This document shows, piece after piece, positions 52,454 to 62,084 of a stretch of DNA of 64,000 nt. The stretch lies in the NCBI RefSeq assembly GCF_001424125.1, contig NZ_LMQI01000001.1:1-64000 (forward strand), in the 5' to 3' direction. Below the pieces are notes generated by a model, which was given only the letters and a program-made list of their open reading frames with translations, did not search any database and was not told the DNA's origin. A program made the position numbers and the translations under genes. The stretch's first letter is position 1; each line of letters starts with the position of its first letter. The DNA is from Cellulomonas sp. Leaf395 (GTDB lineage: Bacteria; Actinomycetota; Actinomycetes; Actinomycetales; Cellulomonadaceae).

Positions 52454-54138
52454 GCAGCGACGACAAGGTGGTCGGGCGGCAGGACGACCTGCCGCTGAAC
52501 GCGGTCCTCGGCAGCGACCTCGCACTGTCGATCTCGGACGCGCTCCGCGACGACAACCCCCTCGTCTGGGTCAACCGTGCGTTCACCCGGCTCACCGGCT
52601 ACCCGGCCGAGGAGGTCCTCGGCCGCAACTGCCGGTTCCTCCAGGGTGCGGACACCGACCCGGTCGCCGTCGCGCGCATCCGGACCGCCCTCGACGAGCA
52701 GCGAGCGGTGGCCACGGTCATCCGCAACTACCGACGTGACGGCACCCCCTTCTGGAACCAGGTGGTGATCAGCCCGGTCGTCGACGAGAGCGGCCGGGTC
52801 ACGCACCACATCGGGATCCAGGTCGACGTCACCGACCGCGTGGCAGCCGAGCGCGCACAGGACCTCGAGATCGACGTGCCCCACGAGGCGACGGCCCGGC
52901 TGGACCTGCTGGCCCGGATCAGCGACGAGCTCGCGCAGCGGCTGGAGTACGACGACGCCGTGGACGCCCTCGGCGACATCGCCGTCCCGGCACTGGCCAC
53001 GTGGGGATTCGTCGCGGTGACCGACGACCGGGGGCGGTTCGACCGCATCCACCTGGCCGTCGCCGACCCGGCCGACCGGGAGGCAGCGCAGGCGCTGGCG
53101 GACGAGGACATCGGCTGGCTGTCGCGGGCGCCCAAGATCATCGAGGCGCTGACCAGCGGACCCGGTTTCGTCGCGACGCCGTACGCGATCGACGTGGCGA
53201 GCCTGCCCGGTCGCACGACCCCCACGCAGCTCGCGCTGCTGCGCCGGCTCGGTCTGGGCAGCGCGATGGTGGTGCCGCTGAGAGCGCGCGACCGCGTCCT
53301 CGGAGTGCTGACCCTGGTCGCTGTCGACGGCTTCTCGGCCGACGCGGTGGTCACGGCCGCGCACCTGGGGCGCCGTGCCGGCCTGGCGCTCGACAACGTC
53401 CGCCTGTTCCTCGCCGAGCGGTCCGCCGCCGTGACCCTGCAGCGAAGCCTGCTCCCCGAGATCCCGGCGATCCCCGGCCTGGACGTCGCCGCCGCGTACA
53501 TCCCGTCCGCCCGCAGGGCCGAGGTCGGGGGCGACTGGTTCGACGTGCTCCCGCTCCCGGACGGTGCTGTCGGCCTGGCTGTCGGGGACGTCGTCGGGCA
53601 CGACCTGCAAGCCGCAGCCGCGATGGGTCAGCTCCGGTCGCTGCTGCGGTCGTACGCGTGGGAGGGGTCCTCGCCCGGCCATGTCCTGGCGCGTGCCGAC
53701 GAGCTGGTGCGCGGTCTGGACATCGCTGACATCGCGACCTGCGCCTACCTGCGCTGGGAGTCGTCCGGCTCCGGTGCCCACGTCACCTACGCCCGCGCCG
53801 GCCACCCGCCGCCTCTGCTCCGGCTCACGGGCGGTGAGGTCCTCGCCCTGGACGACGGGCTGTCCACGCCCATCGGGGTGGCAGGCCCCGGTGGCGCCGA
53901 GGCGAAGGTCGACGTCCCTCCGGGCGCCACCCTCGTCCTCTACACCGACGGGCTGGTCGAGCGTCGGGACCGCGGGCTGCGCGAAGGCATCGAGGCACTC
54001 GCGGCAGCACTGTCGGCCCTGCCGGACGACGCCGACGCGACCGCCGTGAAGGACCGGCTGGTCGGGGGCTTCGTCGGCACGCACCAGGAGGACGACGTGT
54101 GCCTGCTCGTGGTCAGGCGCGCGCGGCCCACCACGTGA
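52450..54138 (+). CDS. LOV-GAF-SpoIIE blue-light-regulated phosphatase
   Basis: A 562-residue signalling protein. Residues about 15-128 form a LOV domain: the photoactive motif GRNCRFLQ (58-65) with the adduct-forming C61, N93 and N103 in RNYRRDGTPFWN, and Q124 in HIGIQVDV, all FMN contacts of true LOV domains. A GAF domain spans about 150-320. Residues about 335-560 form a SpoIIE/PP2C-type Ser/Thr phosphatase with GGDWFDV, VGDVVGHDLQAA and the terminal EDDVCLLVV. Likely to dephosphorylate an anti-anti-sigma factor in response to blue light; no such partner is adjacent. GTG 52450 overlaps the MFS stop, and the 3' end overlaps the CCA-adding gene by 26 bases. Confidence 0.9.
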   Translation: MSSDDKVVGRQDDLPLNAVLGSDLALSISDALRDDNPLVWVNRAFTRLTGYPAEEVLGRNCRFLQGADTDPVAVARIRTALDEQRAVATVIRNYRRDGTPFWNQVVISPVVDESGRVTHHIGIQVDVTDRVAAERAQDLEIDVPHEATARLDLLARISDELAQRLEYDDAVDALGDIAVPALATWGFVAVTDDRGRFDRIHLAVADPADREAAQALADEDIGWLSRAPKIIEALTSGPGFVATPYAIDVASLPGRTTPTQLALLRRLGLGSAMVVPLRARDRVLGVLTLVAVDGFSADAVVTAAHLGRRAGLALDNVRLFLAERSAAVTLQRSLLPEIPAIPGLDVAAAYIPSARRAEVGGDWFDVLPLPDGAVGLAVGDVVGHDLQAAAAMGQLRSLLRSYAWEGSSPGHVLARADELVRGLDIADIATCAYLRWESSGSGAHVTYARAGHPPPLLRLTGGEVLALDDGLSTPIGVAGPGGAEAKVDVPPGATLVLYTDGLVERRDRGLREGIEALAAALSALPDDADATAVKDRLVGGFVGTHQEDDVCLLVVRRARPTT

Positions 54139-55621
54139 GCAGCTCGTCCCGGGCCGCGTCGGGGCCTAGCGGACCGCGCTCCATCCGCAGCTCGAGGAGG
54201 TGCTTGTAGGCCTCACCCACCTCGCGTCCGGGCGACAGCCCGAGGATCTCCATGATCTGGGTGCCGTCCAGGTCCGGCCGGATCGAGCTGAGCTCCTCCT
54301 GCTCGCGCAGGCGGGCGATCCGGTCCTCGAGGTCGTCGTACGCCGCCGACAGCCGCGCCGCCTTGCGCAGGTTCCGCGTGGTGCAGTCGGACCGGGTCAG
54401 CCGGTGCAGCCGCTCCAGCAGGGGCCCCGCGTCCGTGACGTAGCGACGCACCGCGGAGTCGGTCCAGCCGCCCTCGCCGTACCCGTGGAACCGCAGGTGC
54501 AGCTCCGTCAGCCGTGCGACCGCCTGCACCGTGGCCTTGTCGTACCGCAGCTCCTTGAGCCGCTTGGCGACGAGCTTGGCGCCGACCATCTCGTGGTGGT
54601 GGAAGCTGACGCCGCCGCCGCCCTCGAACCGGCGGGTCTTCGGCTTGCCGATGTCGTGCAGCAGCGCCGCGAGCCGGAGCACGAGGTCGGGACCGGGCAC
54701 CGCGCCGTCGGGACCGGTCTCCAGGGCGATCGCCTTGTCCAGCACCATCAGCGAGTGCTCGTACACGTCCTTGTGCCGGTGGTGCTCGTCGATCTCCAGC
54801 CGCAGGGCGGGCAGCTCGGGCAGGACGTGCGCCGCCAGACCCGTGTCGACCAGCACCTCCAGACCCGCCCGCGGCTGCGCGGAGACCAGCAGCTTGCTCA
54901 GCTCGTCGCGGACCCGCTCCGCCGAGACGATCGTGATCCGCTCCGCCATGTCGACGATCGCGGTGTGGGCTTGGGGGTCGACCCCGAAGCCGAGCTGGGC
55001 GGCGAACCGCGCGGCCCGCATCATCCGCAGCGGGTCGTCGTCGAAGGACTGCCGCGGGTCCACCGGGGTCCGCAGCAGACCGGCCGCGAGGTCCGTGAGG
55101 CCGTCGAACGGGTCGACGAACGTCAGGTCCGGCACGCGGACGGCCATGGAGTTCACGGTGAAGTCACGACGAGACAGGTCGCCCTCGAGCGAGTCGCCGA
55201 ACGCGACCTGCGGCTTGCGCGACGTGGGGTCGTACTCGTCGGACCGGTACGTGGTCACCTCGACGACCACGTCGTCCGCCAGCGACGAGCGCCGACCGGC
55301 GAACCGGCGGGCACCGATGGTGCCGAACTCCTTGCCGATGTCCCAGTGCGCGTCGCCCCAGCGGGCCAGGATCGCCTGGGTCTTGTCCGGGGTCGCCGAC
55401 GTCGCGAAGTCGAGGTCCGCCGACGCCCGACCGAGGAACGCGTCCCGCACCGGACCGCCGACGAGCGCGAGCTCGTGCCCGGCCGCACGGAACAGGTCGC
55501 CCAGCTCGAGCGCGTCAGCGGGCAGCCCCGCCAGCACGCTGAGCGCACGCTTCTGCAACCCCACCAGGGCGGCGCTCAGGTCAGGGGAGTCGGGGCCGAC
55601 GGACGGATCGAGGGAGGGCAC
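54113..55621 (-). CDS. pcnA: CCA tRNA nucleotidyltransferase
   Basis: A 502-residue class II nucleotidyltransferase with an HD domain. The head has LVGGPVRDAFLGRASADLDFATSA (split across the active-site strand), carrying the metal-binding Asp pair; SRRDFTVNSMAV and DDPLRMMRAARFAAQLGF follow. The HD domain has LLHDIGKPKTR and FHHHEMVG. It adds CCA to tRNA 3' ends. GTG 55621 was chosen by start of homology. Convergent with the LOV gene (26-bp overlap), divergent from the NUDIX gene. Confidence 0.92.
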   Translation of the reverse strand: MPSLDPSVGPDSPDLSAALVGLQKRALSVLAGLPADALELGDLFRAAGHELALVGGPVRDAFLGRASADLDFATSATPDKTQAILARWGDAHWDIGKEFGTIGARRFAGRRSSLADDVVVEVTTYRSDEYDPTSRKPQVAFGDSLEGDLSRRDFTVNSMAVRVPDLTFVDPFDGLTDLAAGLLRTPVDPRQSFDDDPLRMMRAARFAAQLGFGVDPQAHTAIVDMAERITIVSAERVRDELSKLLVSAQPRAGLEVLVDTGLAAHVLPELPALRLEIDEHHRHKDVYEHSLMVLDKAIALETGPDGAVPGPDLVLRLAALLHDIGKPKTRRFEGGGGVSFHHHEMVGAKLVAKRLKELRYDKATVQAVARLTELHLRFHGYGEGGWTDSAVRRYVTDAGPLLERLHRLTRSDCTTRNLRKAARLSAAYDDLEDRIARLREQEELSSIRPDLDGTQIMEILGLSPGREVGEAYKHLLELRMERGPLGPDAARDELLTWWAARA

Positions 55622-55702
55622 TCGTCCAAGCCTGCCAGACGTCCCGGCCACCACGGGCGGCTGCGGACCGGACGGCGCCCTTCCAGTCGTTACAGTGTCG
55701 AT

Positions 55703-56257
55703 ATGTCGAGCCCGGCGCGTCCACCCGTCCCCGGGGGCGTCCCATCGCCGCCGGGCGGTCACCCGCTGCGCATCGACCCCCGCCACAGCATCACCCGGGT
55801 TCCCTCCATCCCTCTGCCGGTGGTCGACGAGACCTCCGCGGGCGGCATCGTCGTCAGCCGTCGCGAGGGTGTCGACCACGCCGCGGTCATCGCGCGCCGC
55901 AACCGCGCGGGCCGCCTCGAGTGGTGCCTGCCGAAGGGTCACCTGGAGGGCGACGAGACCCCCGAGGAAGCCGCCGTCCGCGAGATCGCGGAGGAGACCG
56001 GCATCACCGGGGAGGTCCTGCGCCGGCTCGGGGTCATCGACTACTGGTTCAGCGGCGACGACCGTCGGGTGCACAAGGTCGTCCACCACTTCCTGCTCGG
56101 CGCGACCGGAGGGTTCCTCACGGTCGAGGGCGACCCGGACGGCGAGGCGGAGGACGCCGCGTGGATCCCGGTGGCCGAGCTGAACGGGGTGCTCGCGTAC
56201 CCGAACGAACGGCGGCTCGCCGAGGCAGCACTCGTCGTGCTCGTCGGCGAGGGATGA
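55703..56257 (+). CDS. NUDIX hydrolase
   Basis: A 184-residue NUDIX protein with a complete Nudix box GHLEGDETPEEAAVREIAEE ending in TGI (near residue 80-102), preceded by a Pro/Gly-rich N-terminus of about 40 residues. It hydrolyses nucleoside diphosphates linked to another group; the substrate is unknown. A TACAGT -10-like box ends six bases before ATG 55703, so it is probably leaderless. It is translationally coupled to the next gene (ATGA). Confidence 0.9.
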   Translation: MSSPARPPVPGGVPSPPGGHPLRIDPRHSITRVPSIPLPVVDETSAGGIVVSRREGVDHAAVIARRNRAGRLEWCLPKGHLEGDETPEEAAVREIAEETGITGEVLRRLGVIDYWFSGDDRRVHKVVHHFLLGATGGFLTVEGDPDGEAEDAAWIPVAELNGVLAYPNERRLAEAALVVLVGEG

Positions 56258-58389
56258 GCGCCCCCTCGCGACGACGCCGGGTGCTCAGTGCGGCCCTGGC
56301 TCTCGTCGGCGCCGTCGCGCTCGTCGTCCCCGTCAGCGGTGCCGCCGTCACGCCGACTCCGGCCCCGAGCCCGGACCCGGACCTCCCGGTCACCGTGCAG
56401 ATCACCGAGGTGGCGCCGAGCGTGCTGCGCCCGGGTGAGGACCTGCACGTCAAGGCCACCCTGCGCAACGACGGCGACGAGGTGATCGACGAGCCCAGCG
56501 CGGCTCTCCGGATCAGTCGGTTCCGCATCAGCGTGCGTGCAGATCTGGACGCGTGGACGTCTGCGGGGACCACCGGGCTGAGCCGCATGAGGCGCGACGC
56601 CACCGCGCCGGTCGCCGAACCGCTCCAGCCCGGTGCGAGCGTGGCGGTCGAGCTGGTTGTCCTCGCGGCGGACGTCGACCTGCTGGCCGGGGCCGACACG
56701 TGGGGGCCGCGCGGCCTCGTGGTCGAGGCGCTCGACGGCACGACCCGGGTCGGCATCCAGCGCACGTTCCTGCTGTGGCTCCCCACCGACGACGTGCCGC
56801 GCACCCCGGTCTCCGTGCTGGTGCCGGTGGTCGGTCCGCCGTCGGCGCCAGCGCAGGGCGGCACCGAGCCGAGCGAGGCCACCGTCGCCGGGCTCGACGA
56901 GCTGACCCGCCCGGGTGGACGGCTGCGTGACCTCGCCGCGGCTGTCGCGGTCGCACCCCAGATCGGCGTCGCCGTCGACCCGGCGCTGCTCGCCGCGGCG
57001 TCCGCCGGGACGCTCGGGACGCAGGCCTGGGCGACCGAGCTCACCGACGAGCTCCGCGACCATGATGTCGTCGCGCTGCCGTGGTCCGACCCGGACATCG
57101 CCGCAGCGGCGCACGGTGACCACCCGGACCTCGTCCAGCTCGCGCTGGAGCGCACCGCGCAGGCGGGCATCCCTGGCCTGTCGGCGCCGTCGGGGCTGCT
57201 GTGGGCGCCGGGTGCCGGGCTGCCGGACCAGACGACCGCCGCCGTGACCTCCCAGGTCGGCGCGGACGCGATCGTCCTGCCACCGACCACGAGCGACGAG
57301 ACCGACGACGACACGGACACCCCCGGCGCCGCCCAGCGGGTGCAGACCACCGACGGCCCGGTCACCGCGTACCGGCCGGACGCGCTGCTCACCCGGCTGT
57401 TCACGGCACCGCAGGGGGTCGACGCGGGCGCGACGACCGCCACCACGGTGCAGCGATCCCTCGCCGAGCTCGCCGTCATCACGCGGGAGAGCGAGACCGA
57501 CCAGCCCCACCTGCTGATCGCCCCCGGACGTGGCTGGGACGCCGACGTGCCGACCGTGACCGCGCTGACGACCGCGTTCGCCGAGGCGCCCTGGGTGCGT
57601 CTGGCACGGGTCGCGACGCTCCTCGACACGGACGTACCGGACACCCGAGGCACGCTGCCCACGAGCGTCGTGAACCCCGACGAGCTGGCACCGGTCAGCG
57701 TGCGCGCACTGGCCGAGGCCCGGGCGCGCGCCGTCGCGTTCGCCGGCGTCACCAACGAGCCGGCCGTCCTGCTGGACGGGGTCGACAACGAGGTCCTCGC
57801 ACCGCTGTCCGTCGCATGGCGCGTCGACCCCGCCGGACGCGACGCTCTGGTCTCCTCGGTCGTCGCGGACGTCGATGCCCGCACCACAGGGCTGAGCATC
57901 GCCGACGTGAGCGATGTGCGGGTCGTCGCCGCCACGAGCGAGCTGCCCGTCGTCGTGCGCAACGAGCTCACCGTCCCCGCGACCGTGCTGCTCGCCGTCA
58001 CCCCGCGCAAGGCGTGCCTCGAAGTGGGCGAGCTCGAGCCCGTCGTCGTGGAGGCGCAGAGCGAGACCAACGTCCGCGTCCCGCTGCACGCGCGCGCGAA
58101 CTGCTCGGTCGTCGTCTCCGCCCAGCTCACCGCGACGGACGGCCTCGCCGTGTCGCCGACCGTACGGTTCACCGCCCAGGTCGCCCCGACGATCGAGAGC
58201 ATCGGCACGGTCGTCGTCGGCATCCTGCTGGCGATCGGGCTGGTGCTCGGTATCGTCCGCACCGTGCGTCGCGGGCAGAGCGCCCGCCGCGGCGCCCGCA
58301 CCGAGGCGGAAGCGGGCACGTCGACGACGCTCCCCGTCCTCGGCGGCACCGCCCCCGAGGACGACACGAGCGAGCAGGAGACTCGATGA
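56254..58389 (+). CDS. DUF6049-type secreted/membrane protein next to murJ
   Basis: A 711-residue protein with an N-terminal signal (about 1-30), a large extracytoplasmic part rich in beta strands (VQITEVAPSVLRPGEDLHV at its start) and a C-terminal membrane helix (VVVGILLAIGLVLGIV, near 652-667) with a basic, then acidic tail. The position directly before murJ with a four-base overlap (ATGA) is conserved in actinobacteria. The role is unknown but the context suggests cell-wall precursor export. Confidence 0.8.
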   Translation: MSAPSRRRRVLSAALALVGAVALVVPVSGAAVTPTPAPSPDPDLPVTVQITEVAPSVLRPGEDLHVKATLRNDGDEVIDEPSAALRISRFRISVRADLDAWTSAGTTGLSRMRRDATAPVAEPLQPGASVAVELVVLAADVDLLAGADTWGPRGLVVEALDGTTRVGIQRTFLLWLPTDDVPRTPVSVLVPVVGPPSAPAQGGTEPSEATVAGLDELTRPGGRLRDLAAAVAVAPQIGVAVDPALLAAASAGTLGTQAWATELTDELRDHDVVALPWSDPDIAAAAHGDHPDLVQLALERTAQAGIPGLSAPSGLLWAPGAGLPDQTTAAVTSQVGADAIVLPPTTSDETDDDTDTPGAAQRVQTTDGPVTAYRPDALLTRLFTAPQGVDAGATTATTVQRSLAELAVITRESETDQPHLLIAPGRGWDADVPTVTALTTAFAEAPWVRLARVATLLDTDVPDTRGTLPTSVVNPDELAPVSVRALAEARARAVAFAGVTNEPAVLLDGVDNEVLAPLSVAWRVDPAGRDALVSSVVADVDARTTGLSIADVSDVRVVAATSELPVVVRNELTVPATVLLAVTPRKACLEVGELEPVVVEAQSETNVRVPLHARANCSVVVSAQLTATDGLAVSPTVRFTAQVAPTIESIGTVVVGILLAIGLVLGIVRTVRRGQSARRGARTEAEAGTSTTLPVLGGTAPEDDTSEQETR

Positions 58390-60032
58390 CCGACGACGGC
58401 ACGCGCCGCGGCGCTGCCCTCATGGCCTCGGGAACCGCCGCCTCGCGCATGCTGGGGCTGCTGCGCGCCATGGTCATGGCCAGCGCGATCGGCGCGACCG
58501 GTCAGGCCGCCGACGCGTTCGCGGTGGCCAACAAGCTGCCCAACGTCCTGTACATGCTCCTCATCGGCGGGGTGCTCAACGCGATCCTCGTGCCTCAGGT
58601 CGTGCGCGCCTACAAGCGCCAAGCGGGCCAGGAGTACGTCGACCGCCTGCTGACGGTCGGCTTCGCGATCCTGGCCGGCACGACGGTGGTCCTGACGCTC
58701 CTCGCACCGGTTCTCGTGGACCTGTACTCGGACTTCGGCAACCCGGCGCAGGATGCGCTCGCGACCACGTTTGCCTACTGGTGCATCCCGCAGCTGTTCT
58801 TCTACGGCGCGTACGGGTTGCTCGGCCAGGTCCTCAACGCGCGCGGGTCGTTCGGGCCGTACATGTGGGCGCCCGCGGTCAACAACATCGTCGCGATCAT
58901 CGGGTTCGGTGTCTTCATCGCCGTCTTCGGGGTGTGGGACACCTCGGGGGTCACGGACGCCTCGACGTGGACCGGCGGGCAGGTCGCCCTGCTGGCCGGC
59001 GCCGCGACCCTCGGCGTGGTCGCCCAGGCCGTCGTGCTCGTCCCGGCCCTGCGCCGTGCCGGTGTCCACTACCGTCCGCGCTGGGGGCTGCGCGGGTCGG
59101 GCCTCGGGACGGCCGGGGGCGTGGCCACCTGGACCCTGGCGGGCCTCGGGGTCGGGCAGCTCGGGTACCTCGTCGTCTCCAACGTCGCCTCCGCCGCACC
59201 GAAGGCCGCCGTCGACGACGGGGTGGCGGCCTCCGCCGTGGCAGGCGTCGGGGCGTACGACATCGCGTTCCTCATCTTCATGCTGCCGCACTCGCTGGTG
59301 ACGGTGTCGCTGGCGACGGCCCTGTTCACCAGGCTGTCGGGCCAGGCGCACGACGCCGACGTCGCCGGTGTGCGGGCCACCCTCTCCTCCGGGCTGCGCG
59401 TGGTCGGCGTGTTCACCGTGTTCGCGACGGCCGCCATCGCTGTGCTCGCGCTCCCGCTGACCCGGGTCATCCTCGTGAAGTCGTCGGAGGGCTCGGCTGA
59501 CGCGGTCGCGCCCGTGGTGGTCGCGATGGTTCTCGGCCTGCCGGCGTTCGGCGCCTGGTCGATGTTCCAGCGGGCGTACTACGCGTACGAGGACGCGCGG
59601 TCGATGGTGCCGATCCAGGTGGTGATGGCCGCCGTCGTCGGTGTCGGTGCCTGGGCCTCCCAGATGCTCCTGCGGCCGACGCTCTGGGTCGCCGGAGCGG
59701 GTGCTGCCATGACCGTCTCCTACGTCGTGGGGGCAGGCATCGCGCAGTGGCGGCTGCGGCGACGGCTCGGCGGGATCGACGGTTCCCGCGTCCTGCGGGT
59801 GATCGCACGGGCTACCCTCGCCGCGGTGGTGTCGGCCGCCGTCGGCTTCGGTCTGCTGATGCTGCTCAGGCTCTGGATGTCCACAGGTCTCGCGGCGTCG
59901 ATCATCCAGTGTGCTGTCGTGGGTACCGTGATGGCCCTCGTCTACGCCGCCACCCTGCGGCTCCTGCGCGTGCGGGAGCTGGACGACCTGCTCCTGCCCG
60001 CGCTCCGGCGCCTCCGCGGAGGACGCCGCTGA
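58386..60032 (+). CDS. murJ: Lipid II flippase MurJ
   Basis: A 548-residue flippase with about 14 membrane helices. The N-terminal SRMLGLLRAMVMASAIGATG and AFAVANKLPNVLYMLLIGG are the MurJ/MviN signature; PHSLVTVSLATALFTRLS and FSRAYYA-like QRAYYAYED are present in the second half. It moves lipid II across the membrane for peptidoglycan synthesis. Unlike mycobacterial MviN it ends after the membrane part; the pseudokinase partner is a separate gene just downstream. It overlaps the preceding gene by four bases. Confidence 0.93.
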   Translation: MTDDGTRRGAALMASGTAASRMLGLLRAMVMASAIGATGQAADAFAVANKLPNVLYMLLIGGVLNAILVPQVVRAYKRQAGQEYVDRLLTVGFAILAGTTVVLTLLAPVLVDLYSDFGNPAQDALATTFAYWCIPQLFFYGAYGLLGQVLNARGSFGPYMWAPAVNNIVAIIGFGVFIAVFGVWDTSGVTDASTWTGGQVALLAGAATLGVVAQAVVLVPALRRAGVHYRPRWGLRGSGLGTAGGVATWTLAGLGVGQLGYLVVSNVASAAPKAAVDDGVAASAVAGVGAYDIAFLIFMLPHSLVTVSLATALFTRLSGQAHDADVAGVRATLSSGLRVVGVFTVFATAAIAVLALPLTRVILVKSSEGSADAVAPVVVAMVLGLPAFGAWSMFQRAYYAYEDARSMVPIQVVMAAVVGVGAWASQMLLRPTLWVAGAGAAMTVSYVVGAGIAQWRLRRRLGGIDGSRVLRVIARATLAAVVSAAVGFGLLMLLRLWMSTGLAASIIQCAVVGTVMALVYAATLRLLRVRELDDLLLPALRRLRGGRR

Positions 60033-60088
60033 GCGGGCACGTCTAGCATTCAGGTGTTCTGGTGCGGGTTCTCGACATGGAGGTGCTG

Positions 60089-61993
60089 GTGAGCGAGGTC
60101 GTCGGACGGGGCACGGTGCTCGCGGGCCGCTACCGCGTGCTGTCCCCGGTGGTGTCCGACCTCGCGGGCGCCAGCGCCTGGCAGGCCACGGACCAGATCC
60201 TCGACCGCCCCGTCCGCGTCCGCATCCTCGAGCACGGTGCCGTCGCCCCCGCGCTCGACGCCGCCCGTCGCGCCGCCCTCGTCACCGACGGCCGCCTGGT
60301 GCGCGTGCTCGACGTCGGCACCCACGAGGGCTACGGCTATGTGGTGTCCGAGCAGCTCGTCGGGCAGTCCCTGGCGCGTCTCGTGGCGCAGGGCCCGCTG
60401 ACCGCCGACCAGGCCCGCGCCGTCGTCGGCGAGGCCGCGTCCGCGCTGGAGATCGCCCGTCGCCGCGGCGTGCACCACCTGGCTCTGCGTCCGTCCGTCC
60501 TGCACGTGAGCCCCGACGGCCGCGTGCTCGTCAGTGGCCTCGCGCTCGACGCCGCCCTGCTCGGGGACTCCGGCGGTGACGCCCGCTCGACCACGCGTGC
60601 CGACGCCGTCGGCCTCGTCCGCCTGCTGTACGCCGCCCTCACCGGCCTCTGGCCCGCCGACCCGCGCGCGCCGCAGACCCCGGGAGGGGAGACGCTGCCG
60701 CCGGCGCCCATCGTCAACGGCGCCCCCGTCGCACCCGCTGACCTCGTCGCCGGGGTGCCCAACGACCTCGACACGCTCTGCGTCGTGACGCTCGGCCCCA
60801 ACGACGACGGCCCGCACAGCCCGGGCGAGCTGGTGCGCGAGCTCGAGCCGTGGGGCGAGATCCGTGCGTCCGTCGCCGAGACCGCCACCCTCGGAGGTCC
60901 CGCGACGGCGAAGTTCCCCCCGACGGGTGCCGCCGCGCCCGGCGGCGGGATCCCGGTGCCGGCCGAGAACGACGACCAGGACACCGCGCCGGTGACCGTA
61001 CAGCGCCAGTCCGTGCGGACCGCTTTCGCGCAGCAGGATCCCCCCGGGGCCAACCGACCCGGCACACCCCCACCGGCGACACCCTCGCGGGCGACCGGGC
61101 TCGGCGCGGTCCCCTCCGACACCGAGACACCTCCCCTCGGTCAGCCCGTCATCACGCCTCCCCCCTACGAGCAGGCGGCCCCCCCGCCGCCCGTGGTCCC
61201 GGCGGTCGTCCGGCGATCCGTCTCCCAGGCGACGGCACCGCCCCCTCCACCCCCCACGCCATCCCCCTCTCCTCCGGACTCTCCGTCCGACGAACCTCTG
61301 GAGGCGTTCGGCTTCAGCGACGTCATCGGGGCCGAGACCGGTCCGACCAGCACCCGGCGGTCCGACCCGACCGCGCTGATCCTGATCATCGTCGTGATCG
61401 CCGTCATCATCGGCGTCGTCCTCGCCTTCAGGGCGCTGTTCGCCTCGCTCGACCCCAGCGGGTCGCCTGCGGACACGGACCCGTCGCCCAGCGCGTCGGC
61501 CCCTGCCGTCGCGGGCGAGCCGACGCCGGAGCCGTCGGCTCCCGAGGCGGCCGCCCCGCCTGCCGGCCCGCCGGTCATCGCCTCCACCACGTCCATCGAC
61601 CCGTCCGACGCCGACGGTGAGCACCAGGAGGACGTCGCCAAGGCGTACGACGGCGACCCCTCGACGTTCTGGTACACCCAGACGTACAAGCGGGACGACT
61701 TCGCCGGGTTCAAGGACGCCGTCGGCTACGCCATCACCCTGACCCAGAAGACGACCGTCAGCACCGTCACGCTGCGGACCAACAGCAACGGCGGGAACGT
61801 CGAGATCAGGGCCACGGACGCGTCGAACCCCACCGCCGGACCCGTCCTGGCGTCCGGAGCGTTCGGCCCGGAGACCGTCTTCACGCTCAACCCCGCCACC
61901 GAGACCCAGTCGCTCGTCCTGTGGATCACCCAGCTCCCGACAGCCGCCGACGGTGGCTTCCGGCTCGAGCTGACGGAGATCGCCCTGTCCTGA
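60089..61993 (+). CDS. Pseudokinase membrane protein with discoidin-like C-terminal domain
   Basis: A 634-residue protein. Residues about 5-250 have a protein kinase fold (LAGRYRVLSPV; QATDQILDRPVRVRIL), but the catalytic loop reads HHLALRPSVLHV and the DFG site reads SGL, so it lacks the catalytic and metal Asp residues. A long Pro/Thr-rich cytoplasmic linker (about 270-415), one membrane helix (LILIIVVIAVIIGVVLAF) and a secreted discoidin-like beta domain (about 510-634; STFWYTQTYKRDDFAG, FRLELTEIALS) follow. GTG 60089 is chosen because GGAGGTG lies upstream; GTG 60062 is in frame. It corresponds to the pseudokinase half of mycobacterial MviN and probably regulates MurJ. Confidence 0.82.
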   Translation: MSEVVGRGTVLAGRYRVLSPVVSDLAGASAWQATDQILDRPVRVRILEHGAVAPALDAARRAALVTDGRLVRVLDVGTHEGYGYVVSEQLVGQSLARLVAQGPLTADQARAVVGEAASALEIARRRGVHHLALRPSVLHVSPDGRVLVSGLALDAALLGDSGGDARSTTRADAVGLVRLLYAALTGLWPADPRAPQTPGGETLPPAPIVNGAPVAPADLVAGVPNDLDTLCVVTLGPNDDGPHSPGELVRELEPWGEIRASVAETATLGGPATAKFPPTGAAAPGGGIPVPAENDDQDTAPVTVQRQSVRTAFAQQDPPGANRPGTPPPATPSRATGLGAVPSDTETPPLGQPVITPPPYEQAAPPPPVVPAVVRRSVSQATAPPPPPPTPSPSPPDSPSDEPLEAFGFSDVIGAETGPTSTRRSDPTALILIIVVIAVIIGVVLAFRALFASLDPSGSPADTDPSPSASAPAVAGEPTPEPSAPEAAAPPAGPPVIASTTSIDPSDADGEHQEDVAKAYDGDPSTFWYTQTYKRDDFAGFKDAVGYAITLTQKTTVSTVTLRTNSNGGNVEIRATDASNPTAGPVLASGAFGPETVFTLNPATETQSLVLWITQLPTAADGGFRLELTEIALS

Positions 61994-62002
61994 CGCGGGT
62001 CC

Positions 62003-62028
62003 GGAACAGAACCCGCCTAGGATCGGTT
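62003..62028 (+). promoter_or_regulatory. SigR/SigH-type promoter of trxBA
   Basis: GGAAC (62003-62007) is followed by 18 bases and GTT (62026-62028), matching the GGAAT-N18/19-GTT thiol-oxidative stress consensus of actinobacterial SigR. It lies 57 bases before trxB, a classic SigR target in Streptomyces. Confidence 0.65.
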
Positions 62029-62084
62029 GATCCCGTCAGCCCCCGCCGGACGTCTCCGGCACGCCGAACACGCAAGGACCTCAC

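Noticed and set aside
54200..55702. A long open frame on the plus strand upstream of the NUDIX gene
   Set aside because: It is an antisense shadow of the CCA-adding enzyme; the NUDIX homology starts only after 55703.
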